A stretch of DNA of 64,000 bases from Acetobacteraceae bacterium AT-5844 (GTDB taxonomy: Bacteria; Pseudomonadota; Alphaproteobacteria; Acetobacterales; Acetobacteraceae), in contig JH599974.1 in assembly GCA_000245075.1 (NCBI GenBank), forward strand, positions 48,000 to 111,999. The letters are read 5' to 3'. The stretch's first letter is position 1, and every line of letters starts with the position of its first letter. Position numbers and translations under genes: made by a program. Under the pieces are notes generated by a model that was not told the DNA's origin, did no database searches, and saw only the letters and a program-made list of their open reading frames with translations. This document shows positions 47,909 through 56,547 of the stretch, piece by piece.

Positions 47909-48898
47909 CTATTCTACCTTGATATTCGCCTTGGCGATGACGTTGCGCCATTTCTCAATCTCGGCAGCAACGAAGGCCTCGAATTGCTCGGGCGTGTCGC
48001 TCACCGTCTGCGCGCCCTGCTCCGCCATCTTGGCCTGGAAGGCGGGATCTTTGGCGATGCTGTCCATGGCCTGGGCCAGCTTATCGACAATCGGACGGGG
48101 CGTGCGCTTCGGCACCTGTACTCCCCACCAGGCCATGGCCTGCACGGTGGGGAAGCCCTGCTCGGCGGCGGTCGGTACATCAGGCAGGCCGGGCGCGCGG
48201 GTGGCGCTGGTAACGGCGATGGCGCGCACCTGACCGTCGCGGATCTGCTGCAGCGAGGAGGGGACGTTGTCGATCCCCATATCGATGCGGCCGGCGATCA
48301 GTTCCGGCAGCATCTGGGATGCGCCGCGGAACGGCACATGCGTCAGCCGGATGCCCGCCTCCACGCCCAGCAGTTCGCCGCACAGGTGCAGGCTGGTGCC
48401 GACGCCGGAATGCCCGTAGGTGATCTCGCCCGGCTTCTGCTTCGCCAGTGCGACCAGCTCCTGCAAGTTCTTCGCCGGCAGGTCACGGTTGACCATGATG
48501 ACGTTCGTGACCTCGCAGATGCGCGAGACGGAGGCGATGTCCGAGGCCTTGAAGGGCAGGCTGGGGTAGAGGGAATAGTTGATGGCCCCCGTTCCCACCG
48601 TCGACATCTGTAGCGTGTAGCCATCCGGGTTGGACTGGGCGACCAAGGTTGCGCCGATGCTGCCGCCCGCACCGGAGCGGTTGTCAACCACAACTGGCTG
48701 CCCCAGCACCGAGGAGAGACGCTCGGCAAGAAGCCGGGCCACGATATCGGTGGTGCCGCCCGCCGGGAAGCCGACAATCATCTGCACGGGGCGGCTGGGC
48801 CACTGGTTCTGCGAACGCGCGGCGGTAGGGAGGAGGGAGGTGGGGCCAGCAATGGCGGCCGCCGCCAGAAATTGGCGGCGGGTGGACGCGCAGTTCAT
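47909..48898 (-). CDS. Bug-family (TctC) solute-binding protein
   Basis: A 329-residue periplasmic receptor with a twin-Arg-like start (RRQFLAAAAIAGPTSLLP) and the Bug pattern: WPSRPVQMIVGFPAGGTTDI, VVVDNRSGAGGSIGA and GHSGVGTSLHLCGELLG. These proteins feed tripartite tricarboxylate transporters or act as orphan sensors for carboxylates. No TctA/TctB membrane genes are nearby, so it may be an orphan. It converges on the regulator-lyase pair. Confidence 0.9.
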   Translation of the reverse strand: MNCASTRRQFLAAAAIAGPTSLLPTAARSQNQWPSRPVQMIVGFPAGGTTDIVARLLAERLSSVLGQPVVVDNRSGAGGSIGATLVAQSNPDGYTLQMSTVGTGAINYSLYPSLPFKASDIASVSRICEVTNVIMVNRDLPAKNLQELVALAKQKPGEITYGHSGVGTSLHLCGELLGVEAGIRLTHVPFRGASQMLPELIAGRIDMGIDNVPSSLQQIRDGQVRAIAVTSATRAPGLPDVPTAAEQGFPTVQAMAWWGVQVPKRTPRPIVDKLAQAMDSIAKDPAFQAKMAEQGAQTVSDTPEQFEAFVAAEIEKWRNVIAKANIKVE

Positions 48899-49716
48899 AG
48901 AACGGTTTCCTCTTCCGGTTACGGCACATTGTCCGGCCTATGACCGGCATGCTCGCTACGCCTTATGTAGTGTGACCATAACACGGCGGGCTCAACGCGT
49001 GACAAGGGCCGGAGGCGCGGCACTCGGCACTCACATCTACGGGTGGCGGGCACGGCCATTGTGACGCTGCTTACATGCCAGGCACGAGAAGCTCGCTTGG
49101 GTTGCGTGAAGCGCGCCCCCCCTTTTGACTGCGGCGCACCGCCATTGCATTTCTGGGGACACCCGAGACCGGGAACAGGCCTGGCGGCGGGCTGCCTCTG
49201 AATTTGCTTCCCGTTGGTCGAAGGGCGCAGCCGTCCACGGCTGCGGACTTCCTTGAGTACCATGGGGAGCAAGGACTGCTCCACTTTGGCGAGCAGGGCC
49301 GAAGCGGAGTCCCCGCGGATGTCACAGATAGCTGTGCCGGGCGCGGGGCTGGGCGTGCCGTCCCGCACGACGATTAGCTCGCGGTCTGCCCGAAGGGAAG
49401 CAGGGTGTACTGGTGCCAGGGGCCAAGGAGCTATCGAACTCAGGGACAGGCGCCACAGATACTGCCGGTTGCAAGAGGCTGCTCGCCGGAGGTCCTTCTT
49501 CATCCATGTGGTTTGCCCAAAAGGGAGAGCGCGCCTCGCCGCCTATGACGGCAAGGATTGTGATGTTTGGCTCAAGAATGAGATTCTCTGTTCTCCAGGC
49601 GCGTATGCGCGAGCCAAAGCCATCTTCTCTGGATTCACTTCGTTAAGAACTCGTAGTGGTTGGGAACCGCCCTGAACGGATCAGGGCGGATCACGTATCG
49701 CAAATGGAATCCAACC
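48899..49716. other. Long intergenic region without a convincing gene
   Basis: Several frames up to 194 codons exist on both strands, but none resembles a known protein, and they overlap one another. Part of the left end must hold the promoter of the Bug gene and part of the right end the rpfF leader. The composition and scattered small frames look like decayed or non-coding DNA. Confidence 0.45.
49667..49689 (+). promoter_or_regulatory. Perfect hairpin in the rpfF leader
   Basis: CCGCCCTGA-ACGGA-TCAGGGCGG forms a 9-bp perfect stem with a 5-base loop, ending 27 bases before the rpfF start. It could be a protein-binding palindrome or an RNA hairpin near the ribosome site. Confidence 0.4.
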
Positions 49717-50694
49717 ATGACTCATCTGACATCCGCATCATCACAGGCGGCCAGCCAGTTGCTGCGGCATTCCTTCATCTCCGGGCCGGCCGGCGCGACC
49801 CTCGCCGAGCCTGGAGAAGGTGCGGGAGAATCTCTGCTCGCGGGAAACTTCACCGATATCAGCGTCCATCTCGACAGCAGCCGACGCACCTTCTGGTGCA
49901 GGATCCAACCCCAGGGCCGCCCTTGCGTCTCACCAAAGGTGCTGCATGACCTCACCGTGATGCAGGCGGGTGTAAAGAACTGGCTATCTTTCCAAGGAGA
50001 CGCCCGGCCTTTCGACTATTTCGTCGTGGCATCGGGCGTTCCCGGCGTCTTCAATCTTGGCGGCGACCTGCGTCTTTTTGCGGACTCGGTACGAAACGGC
50101 CAGCGACTCCTCCTGCAGCAATACGCGTATCGCTGTGTGGAGGTCGTGTATAATAATCTCACCAGCTATCATCAGCCGATCGTTACTATCGCGCTGGTTC
50201 AGGGTGATGCCCTTGGCGGCGGCTTCGAAACGGCACTCTCTTGCAACCTGATCGCAGCCGAGCGCGGCACGAAGTTCGGCCTGCCGGAAGTGCTGTTCAA
50301 TCTGTTTCCGGGAATGGGTGCCTACAGCCTGATAGCACGACGCATCGGGGCGGTTCAGGCGGAGCGGATGATCCTGAGCGGCCGCATCTACACAGCCGAG
50401 GAACTTCACGAAATCGGCCTTATCGACATCCTGCTGACGGCGGGGCGTGGCGAGGAGGAGCTCGTGAGCTACATCGGCCAACAGGGGCGGCGGCATAATG
50501 CGCTGCAGGCTGTCTACAAGGCCCGCCATATCGTTGCGCCCGTGACCTTGCAGGAACTGCGCGATGTCACCGATGTCTGGGTAGAGGCCGCGCTGCAACT
50601 CGGCCCGTCGGATTTGAGGAAGATGGAGCGGCTGGCAGCGGCGCAGGACCGCCGGCGCAGCAGGGATAGCGGCGCCATGGCTGCCGCGGAGTGA
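49717..50694 (+). CDS. rpfF: RpfF, diffusible signal factor synthase (crotonase fold)
   Basis: ATG 49717 gives 325 residues. The crotonase core contains GVFNLGGDLRLFADSVRNG and then GDALGGGFETALSCNLIAAE and GLPEVLFNLFPGMGAYSL. Glu171 and Glu191 are 20 apart, the same spacing as the two catalytic Glu of Xanthomonas RpfF (141 and 161). The enzyme makes cis-2-unsaturated fatty acid signals from acyl-ACP. It is convergent with the RpfC-like sensor, so synthase and receptor are neighbours. Confidence 0.92.
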   Translation: MTHLTSASSQAASQLLRHSFISGPAGATLAEPGEGAGESLLAGNFTDISVHLDSSRRTFWCRIQPQGRPCVSPKVLHDLTVMQAGVKNWLSFQGDARPFDYFVVASGVPGVFNLGGDLRLFADSVRNGQRLLLQQYAYRCVEVVYNNLTSYHQPIVTIALVQGDALGGGFETALSCNLIAAERGTKFGLPEVLFNLFPGMGAYSLIARRIGAVQAERMILSGRIYTAEELHEIGLIDILLTAGRGEEELVSYIGQQGRRHNALQAVYKARHIVAPVTLQELRDVTDVWVEAALQLGPSDLRKMERLAAAQDRRRSRDSGAMAAAE

Positions 50695-50806
50695 GGCGCC
50701 GCTCCATCCAGGGCAGGCCGGAGGCGAGGGGAAGCCGTGGCGCAGCTTCCTTCCTCCACCCGCCAGCGCTGCCAGGTTGGCACGGGGGCGGGAGGGCGTC
50801 GGCTCG

Positions 50807-53299
50807 TCACTGCGGGCGGACGAGCGTGGGCGGCAGCGACTGCCAGCGCAGTAGCGCCGCCCGTGTCCGTTCGATGTCCTCCGCCAGCTGGTCCATCATT
50901 CGGGCACCGTTCTGGCGCAGCCCCTCCTGGTCCAGGTTGCGCCAGTCCTTGCAGCGGGCTGGCAGGAGCAGGGAGCCGACATTGACAGCGCTGCTGTGCA
51001 GGGCATGCAGCCGGTCCCGGAATTGCGGTACATCCTGCGTCGCCACCGCCTTGCGCAGGTCGGCAAGGTGCTGCTGCGCATCCGGGATGAAGGTGGTGAT
51101 AACGGAGGTGACAAACTCCGTGCCGCCAAGCAGGGTCAAATCACGCAGCATGGCTTCATCCAACAGCGGCGGCGTTGCGGTGTCGGCCTGTTCCGGTGCT
51201 GGACTCGCTGGCTGGGGCACCAGGCGGGGCCGACTCTGCTTACCCTCCAACAGGTGGTCGATCAGGTTCAGCAGGGCGGCCGCGTCCACCGGCTTCGTGA
51301 TGCAGGCGTCCATGCCCGCTTCCAACGCCCGGGTCCGCGCATATTCCGTGGCGTCGGCAGTCAGGGCGATGATGGGTAAGTGCGGCAGGTCCAGCGACGC
51401 CATTCGGTACAACTTGGTCGCCTCGATGCCGTCCATCACCGGCATATTGAGGTCCATGGCGACGAGGTCGAATTCAGCCTCGTCAAGGCGCTCCAGCGCT
51501 TCTTCACCATGATCCGCCAGCGTCACATGGTGCCCGCCGGCCTGCAGAATGCGTGAGATCACCATCTGGTTTACCCGGTTGTCATCGACAACCAGGATGC
51601 GGCGGCCATTCTCGCGGCGCCGGATGGGCTGGGGCATGTCGTCATTGGCTGGCTCACGCACCGCGTCCAGGGCCGAGAGCAGCAGCGGCAGCTCTTGTCC
51701 GAACCGCTCCGGCGCCGTCACGGCAAAGACGCGGCTGGCGACAGCCATCGGGGGCAGGCTGGGCTGCGGCAGCTGCTTTAGCAGAAAAATAGGGGTACCG
51801 GACGGCAGGTCATCCACCAGGGCACTGACGGGTTCCGTCTCCGGCGGTTCTTGCAGCACCAGCACCCGGTCGTGGAGCCCGCCAGGAAGCGGCGTGCTGA
51901 GAATACGGCGAGCTTCCATCATGCTTCTTGCTTCCACATAGTCGATCCCGGTTTGTTCCAGCGCCCGCAAGGCGGGGAGTCGGATGTCGGTGTCCCGCGT
52001 GAGGATGACGACCTGCCGCGGCGTATACACCGGGGCCCCGGGCGGGCCATCCGGCAGGTTAACGGGCAAGGTAAACCAGAAAGTGCTGCCCTTGCCGACT
52101 TCGCTATCCAACCCGATCTCACCGCCCTGCAGGCTGACGAGGCGCTGGGAGATGGCAAGGCCGAGCCCGGTTCCGCCGAAATCATTGCTGATGGTTTCGT
52201 CGGCCTGTGCGAAGGTTTCGAAAATGCGGCTGTGGGCCGAGGCAGCGATGCCAATGCCGGTATCCTGGACGACAACACGCAGCGCCGGCCTGCCGTCTGG
52301 CATCGGCTCGGCGTGAAGAGCGAGTGTCACGCCGCCCTGCCGCGTAAACTTGACGGCGTTGGACAGCAGATTCAGCGTGATCTCACCCAGGCGGCGCCGG
52401 TCGGCCTCAATGAGGCGTGGGACCGCGGGCGTGACATGCATGTGCAGGCGAAGGCCTTTCTCCGCGGCCTGGGGGCCGACGACACGCAACATGTCCCGCA
52501 GCGTCGCGACCGGATCGAAAGAGACCGATTCAAAGACCACCTGGCCACTGTCGATTCGTGAGACATTGAGCAGATCGTCGATCAGCGAGACGAGCCGGTT
52601 CGCGGAATCACGAATTGTTCCGATCATCCCGGTCTGGTCGGACGACAGGGTAGTGGTGCGCAGCACGTCGCTCATGCCGATGACGGCGTTCAACGGCGTC
52701 CGCAGTTCATGGCTTACGCTGGCCAGAAAGAGACTCTTGGCCTGATTGGCCTTTTCTGCCTGGTCTCGCGCCAGGGAGAGCTTGCGCACCAGGGTGGCAG
52801 CATAGAGCGGCAGGACGATGAGCCCCGCCAGGAGCCCGAGCGCGAGCGGATAATTGGCCTGCCAATACTCGGAGATGTGAATGATGGTGGCAAAGCAGGT
52901 GACTGAGATGCCTGTGGCGGTGAAGAGATACTTCAACCCGTAGCGGAAGCCGTAGCCGAAGATGACCCAGAGGTAGAATGGATACAGCGCAGAGATGACA
53001 GGGCTCGCGACGTAGAGACCGGCGGTCAAGATGCCCAGGTCGAGCAGCATGCCCGTGAAGCGCCGCGCCACGGAGACGCCTGGCCTGCCCACCAGATGCG
53101 CGAACAGTGCGACGGCGCCCAGGCTGAAGGCTGTGCAAAGAATCTGAGCGAGGCGGAGTGACGGGTCGGGCGGAAGGATGACAAACAGGTAGATCATCAC
53201 GATCAGCGCGATGGCCAACCGGTTCAGGGTGATCTCATGCTCCTTGTCTGGCCGTGCCCGGAGCCGGGCCCAGAGTCTGCGCCCGAGCGATTTCAACAT
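50807..53299 (-). CDS. rpfC: RpfC-like hybrid histidine kinase, DSF sensor
   Basis: The 830-residue protein has a multi-span membrane input domain (residues 25-175), then HisKA with SVSHELRTPLNAVIG (His197), HATPase with NLLSNAVKF (310-318), DTGIG (346-350) and GGTGLGL (375-381). A receiver domain follows (VDDN 571-574, phospho-Asp616 in AMDLNMP), then a C-terminal Hpt domain with HALHSSAVNVG (His765). This is the domain order of RpfC. It also has a degenerate receiver-like segment near 425-545. It should sense the signal made by RpfF and pass phosphate to the response regulator downstream. Confidence 0.9.
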   Translation of the reverse strand: MLKSLGRRLWARLRARPDKEHEITLNRLAIALIVMIYLFVILPPDPSLRLAQILCTAFSLGAVALFAHLVGRPGVSVARRFTGMLLDLGILTAGLYVASPVISALYPFYLWVIFGYGFRYGLKYLFTATGISVTCFATIIHISEYWQANYPLALGLLAGLIVLPLYAATLVRKLSLARDQAEKANQAKSLFLASVSHELRTPLNAVIGMSDVLRTTTLSSDQTGMIGTIRDSANRLVSLIDDLLNVSRIDSGQVVFESVSFDPVATLRDMLRVVGPQAAEKGLRLHMHVTPAVPRLIEADRRRLGEITLNLLSNAVKFTRQGGVTLALHAEPMPDGRPALRVVVQDTGIGIAASAHSRIFETFAQADETISNDFGGTGLGLAISQRLVSLQGGEIGLDSEVGKGSTFWFTLPVNLPDGPPGAPVYTPRQVVILTRDTDIRLPALRALEQTGIDYVEARSMMEARRILSTPLPGGLHDRVLVLQEPPETEPVSALVDDLPSGTPIFLLKQLPQPSLPPMAVASRVFAVTAPERFGQELPLLLSALDAVREPANDDMPQPIRRRENGRRILVVDDNRVNQMVISRILQAGGHHVTLADHGEEALERLDEAEFDLVAMDLNMPVMDGIEATKLYRMASLDLPHLPIIALTADATEYARTRALEAGMDACITKPVDAAALLNLIDHLLEGKQSRPRLVPQPASPAPEQADTATPPLLDEAMLRDLTLLGGTEFVTSVITTFIPDAQQHLADLRKAVATQDVPQFRDRLHALHSSAVNVGSLLLPARCKDWRNLDQEGLRQNGARMMDQLAEDIERTRAALLRWQSLPPTLVRPQ

Positions 53300-53380
53300 C
53301 TTACTACCATGCGAAGCGCATGAATTTAGCCGCTGGCGGGGTGGTGCCGGAAGCCCGAATTGGTCGGAGCAGGGGTGGGG

Positions 53381-55483
53381 TCAGCCCGCCGTCTGGCGGG
53401 AGGCGTGGATCAGGGCTGCACATTCCTCCGGCGGGCAAGGCCGGCCGAGAAGGTAGCCCTGGACCTCATCGCAGCCATGTGCCCGGAGAAATTCGAGCAT
53501 TTCCTCCGTCTCCACGCCCTCCGCGACGGCAATCAGCCCCAGCCCGTGGGCGAGGCCAATAATGGTGCGCACGATGGTCGCGTCATCCGCATTGCCGGGC
53601 AGACCCTGGACGAAGGACTGGTCGATCTTGATGCGGTTGACACGGAAGCGGCGGAGATAGCTGAGGCTGGAGAAGCCGGTGCCGAAATCGTCGAGCGCGA
53701 GGCTTACACCATCCCGGCGCAAGGCTTGAAGCATGTCCAGAGTAGAGGCGGAGCGGTCCATCAGTACGCCCTCCGTCAGCTCCAGTTCCAGCGCGCCAAG
53801 GGCGATACCGGCTTCCTTGGCGCAGCGGACCACGAGCTGGTGCACATCTTGCCGGCGGAACAAGGTGGGAGAGATATTGACCGCCACCCGCTGCGGGGCA
53901 ATGCCGGCCTGCTGCCAGCGGCGCATCTGCGTGCATGCTTCCCGCAGGACCCATTCGGTGAGTTGGACGATCAGGCCGCTGTCTTCCGCCGCCCGCAGGA
54001 AGCGGCCGGGCGGTACGAGCCCATAGCCGGGGCGCTGCCACCGCACCAACGCTTCCACGCTGGCCACTTCACCGCTCCGGAGATGGAGTTGCGGCTGATA
54101 GTGGAGCCTGAATTCATTGTTCTGCAGCGCTTCCCGCAGGCCAGTGTGCAGAAAACGCGCCTGTTCGACGCTCTGGAGCTGGTCGGAGGAAAAGAAGCGA
54201 TATGCCTGGCGCCCCTCGCTCTTGGCGCGATACATGGCGAGATCGGCATTCTTCAGCAATTCTCCTGTGTCCGAGGTGTCCCTGGGAAACAGCGTGATGC
54301 CGATGCTGCAGCTGATGCTGATATTATGCCCACGGATATCTATGGGCTGACTCAAGGCCTCGCCGACCCTTTGCGCCAGCGCCGCCGCATCCGCCTCATC
54401 GCGGATGCCAATCTGCAGGATCGCGAATTCATCACCGCCCAGCCGGGCGACAGTGTCCCTCGGGGAAACGCAGCGTCGTAACACCCGCGCGATTTCTACC
54501 AGAAGTTGATCCCCGAAGACGTGACCAAGAGAGTCGTTCAGCGTCTTGAAATGATCGAGATCGATAAAGTGCAGTGCGCCGGCTTCCGGAGCCCGGCTGG
54601 AGAAGCCCACCTTCTCCTCAATGCGGCGTATGAGCAACGAACGGTTCGGCAATCCGGTCAGGGCATCATGGCCGGCCAGATGTTCCAGATGGCGCTGAGC
54701 ACTCTTCTGATTAGTGATATCGATCGAGGTCGTGAGGATACCCGTTACGGCGCCGGCTGCGTCATGCAGGGGTGACTTGGTCGTCAGGAAAGTCCGGGAG
54801 ATGCCATCGGCGCCAGTTCGCGTTTCCTCGTAACTTGGCAGTTGCTCCCGCCGCTCGAGCACCAGCCGGTCCAGCGTCGCCCCGCGCCCCTCGGTGTCAT
54901 GCCCGTCCAGATTCTTGGCGTGCTGGCCGGTACATTCCTCGCGCTTCAGTCCGAGATGCCGCGCATAGGCAATATTGGCGAAGCGGCAAACCCCCTGGGG
55001 GTCCGTGACGGAGATCAGCGCGGGAACAGTGTCAATGACTTCCGTCATTCGCTCGGGCGTCAGCAGGGATGACGCCTCACTGCGCTGAACCGAGCCGCTG
55101 GCCTTGCTGCCGGCGTTCTCCAACGCCGTACGGATACAGGTCTGAAACTCCAGATGCCGGATCGGCATCTGGACGAAATCCGTCGCACCGGCCTCCAGCG
55201 CACGGAGGCGGAAATTCGGGTCGTCATAGGCCGTGATGACAATCACCGGTATGCCGGTGCAGTGCGGAAGAGAGCGGATGGCGCGAGTGAGCTCGGCACC
55301 ATCCATCTCCGGCATCCGATAATCCGTGACGATTAGATCAACCGAATGTGAAGCGATCCAGTCAATGGCTTCGGCGGGCTCGGCGAAGGATTCAACGGTG
55401 ACATCCAGCCCGAGAGAGCGGACCAACATGCCATAGATTTGCCGGTTCGTGTTCTGATCGTCGACGATCGCAATGATCGGCAC
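53381..55483 (-). CDS. REC-PAS-GGDEF-EAL response regulator (c-di-GMP)
   Basis: A 700-residue protein. The receiver (residues 1-125) has phospho-Asp54 in VTDYRMPEMDG, PAS covers about 145-255, GGDEF is intact at 349-353 (VARLGGDEFAIL) and EAL intact at 477-479 (SVEALVRW) with DDFGTGFSSLSYL. The RxxD inhibition site before GGDEF is absent. It lies 80 bp upstream of the RpfC-like gene on the same strand, where Xanthomonas has RpfG, a REC-HD-GYP phosphodiesterase. Here the DSF signal probably controls c-di-GMP through an EAL domain instead, with GGDEF either active or regulatory. Confidence 0.9.
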   Translation of the reverse strand: MPIIAIVDDQNTNRQIYGMLVRSLGLDVTVESFAEPAEAIDWIASHSVDLIVTDYRMPEMDGAELTRAIRSLPHCTGIPVIVITAYDDPNFRLRALEAGATDFVQMPIRHLEFQTCIRTALENAGSKASGSVQRSEASSLLTPERMTEVIDTVPALISVTDPQGVCRFANIAYARHLGLKREECTGQHAKNLDGHDTEGRGATLDRLVLERREQLPSYEETRTGADGISRTFLTTKSPLHDAAGAVTGILTTSIDITNQKSAQRHLEHLAGHDALTGLPNRSLLIRRIEEKVGFSSRAPEAGALHFIDLDHFKTLNDSLGHVFGDQLLVEIARVLRRCVSPRDTVARLGGDEFAILQIGIRDEADAAALAQRVGEALSQPIDIRGHNISISCSIGITLFPRDTSDTGELLKNADLAMYRAKSEGRQAYRFFSSDQLQSVEQARFLHTGLREALQNNEFRLHYQPQLHLRSGEVASVEALVRWQRPGYGLVPPGRFLRAAEDSGLIVQLTEWVLREACTQMRRWQQAGIAPQRVAVNISPTLFRRQDVHQLVVRCAKEAGIALGALELELTEGVLMDRSASTLDMLQALRRDGVSLALDDFGTGFSSLSYLRRFRVNRIKIDQSFVQGLPGNADDATIVRTIIGLAHGLGLIAVAEGVETEEMLEFLRAHGCDEVQGYLLGRPCPPEECAALIHASRQTAG

Positions 55484-55644
55484 CTTCCACCTCGCCCCCG
55501 GGTCTGTCCGTATTCAGCAGGAAGGGTGCCTGTGAAGCCGGCTGGCGGCGGGTGCCTCCCGCACCTCCGCCGCTCTGTATTACGTGTCAACATTCATCGT
55601 TAAAGGCAACATTTATAAACCCGAGGCGGGGCGTCCGACGGCTC

Positions 55645-55686
55645 TTGACCATCGGGCGGATACAGTTTAAATGAGAATCATTCTTA
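55645..55686 (+). promoter_or_regulatory. Rightward promoter with Fur-box-like palindrome
   Basis: TTGACC (55645-55650), a 16-base spacer and TTAAAT (55667-55672) form a promoter. TGAGAAT-C-ATTCTTA (55672-55686) covers the expected start site and matches the 7-1-7 Fur consensus TGATAAT-N-ATTATCA at 11 of 14 positions. Fur-type repression is inferred; Mur or Irr could use similar DNA. Confidence 0.45.
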
Positions 55687-55868
55687 GTTGCAGAATGAGG
55701 GCGCGGCCTAGAAGGCGCACCGTCCCCGCCGCGATCCGATCCCGCATTCTCCTCCGGATCTGGCCGCGCCCCTCAGTTCTGCGACAGGAAACCGGCCGGG
55801 CCTGCAGGGGAGGCACCGGACCGGAGCGAGCAGCAAGCCGGGTGAACACACCCGGTTTCCTTCCGCGG
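55680..55868 (+). ncRNA. Candidate structured small RNA next to nikR
   Basis: About 180 bases downstream of the Fur-like promoter fold into three strong elements. A long stem pairs 55691-55708 with 55762-55781 (18 pairs, two single-base bulges). A 12-pair stem joins 55792-55803 to 55811-55824 (two bulged A). A final hairpin (55835-55844 with 55849-55858, AACA loop) is followed by CCTTCC. An inner hairpin GATCCG/CGGATC sits within the first. I know no RNA family that fits. The direction is inferred from the promoter. Confidence 0.4.
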
Positions 55869-55971
55869 CAGCCTTAAGGGGGGCGCGCGGGCGGGGCCGT
55901 CGCACGCGGGCAGGGCGTGCGTCTCCGGCTCGCAACCCCTCTTTTTCTCTCATCCTTGTCGCCGTCAGATA

Positions 55972-56430
55972 TTAGTCCTCAGCCACATTCTCGTCGTGAT
56001 TGTTATGGAGATGGTCATGCGTGTGTGGCTCGGCATCCGGTGCTGTCGGCGCTATGAGAAGAAGCCCGCCATGGCGCACCCCCCGTTCAGCAATGACCGC
56101 ATCGGCGAAGCGTTGAATACGGGCCCCATCGCCTTTCAGGACGGCGAGCTCGAGGCAGCTATGATGGTCCAGATGCACATGCAGCGTGGCGACGGAAAGT
56201 TCGTGGTGGTCATGGAAGGCGTCTGTCAGGCGGTTGGGCAGATCTCGCCGCGTGTGGTCGTAGACATAGGCCAGGGCTGCCGCAGCCGCGCCGCTGACAG
56301 CGCGACTGCGCGCGGCCTGCCGCAAGCCGGTACGCGCCAGATCGCGAAGGGCTTCGGAGCGGTTGCCATAGCCGAGGGCATCGATTTCCCGTACCAGCTC
56401 GTCATCCAAGGTGATGGTGATGCGCTGCAA
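55972..56430 (-). CDS. nikR: NikR, nickel-responsive ribbon-helix-helix repressor
   Basis: The 152-residue protein begins at a TTG with AGGAGAA upstream. Residues 1-40 are the ribbon-helix-helix (QRITITLDDELVREIDALGY, RSEALRDLARTGL). The ACT-like domain keeps the nickel ligands of E. coli NikR (His76, His87, His89, Cys95) as His73, His84, His86 and Cys92 in LSVATLHVHLDHHSCLE. A His-rich tail (THDHLHNNHDEN) may bind extra metal. It represses nickel uptake when nickel is plentiful; its likely target nikABCDE lies 3 kb away. Confidence 0.94.
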   Translation of the reverse strand: MQRITITLDDELVREIDALGYGNRSEALRDLARTGLRQAARSRAVSGAAAAALAYVYDHTRRDLPNRLTDAFHDHHELSVATLHVHLDHHSCLELAVLKGDGARIQRFADAVIAERGVRHGGLLLIAPTAPDAEPHTHDHLHNNHDENVAED

Positions 56431-56460
56431 GCCGGTTCTCCTGATCTGGCTTCCCCATTT

Positions 56461-56494
56461 GCCAGACTAGCATAGCTTGCGGCCACTGTCTGGC
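56461..56494. promoter_or_regulatory. Palindrome GCCAGAC-N20-GTCTGGC upstream of nikR
   Basis: A perfect 7-bp inverted repeat with 20-base spacing, 30 bp before the nikR start. The wide spacing suits a NikR tetramer, but the half sites differ from GTATGA. It may serve another regulator. Confidence 0.35.
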
Positions 56495-56547
56495 TAAGTG
56501 GTTGAACTTACGGGCAGCACTGGGCTGCCAATGTCAGGGGCGCGGTG

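Larger units (their letters stand above)
55484..55971. other. Intergenic region with candidate metal-regulated ncRNA
   Basis: No protein gene is credible. It lies between the 5' end of the GGDEF-EAL gene and the 3' end of nikR. The promoter, Fur-like box and structured stretch inside it are listed separately. The remaining parts (55484-55640 and 55870-55971) show nothing I can name. Confidence 0.5.

Noticed and set aside
48919-49503. 194-codon minus-strand frame as a hypothetical gene
   Set aside because: It overlaps equally long frames on the other strand, has no ribosome site or motif, and its end runs into the Bug promoter region.
53360-54481. 373-codon plus-strand frame opposite the EAL domain
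   Set aside because: The minus-strand frame has full GGDEF and EAL motifs; the plus frame has none.
55780-55868. Cobalamin riboswitch
   Set aside because: GC-rich stems and a GGAGCGAGCAGC stretch first suggested it, but the conserved B12 box and the core elements are missing on both strands, and no B12 or cobalt gene follows.
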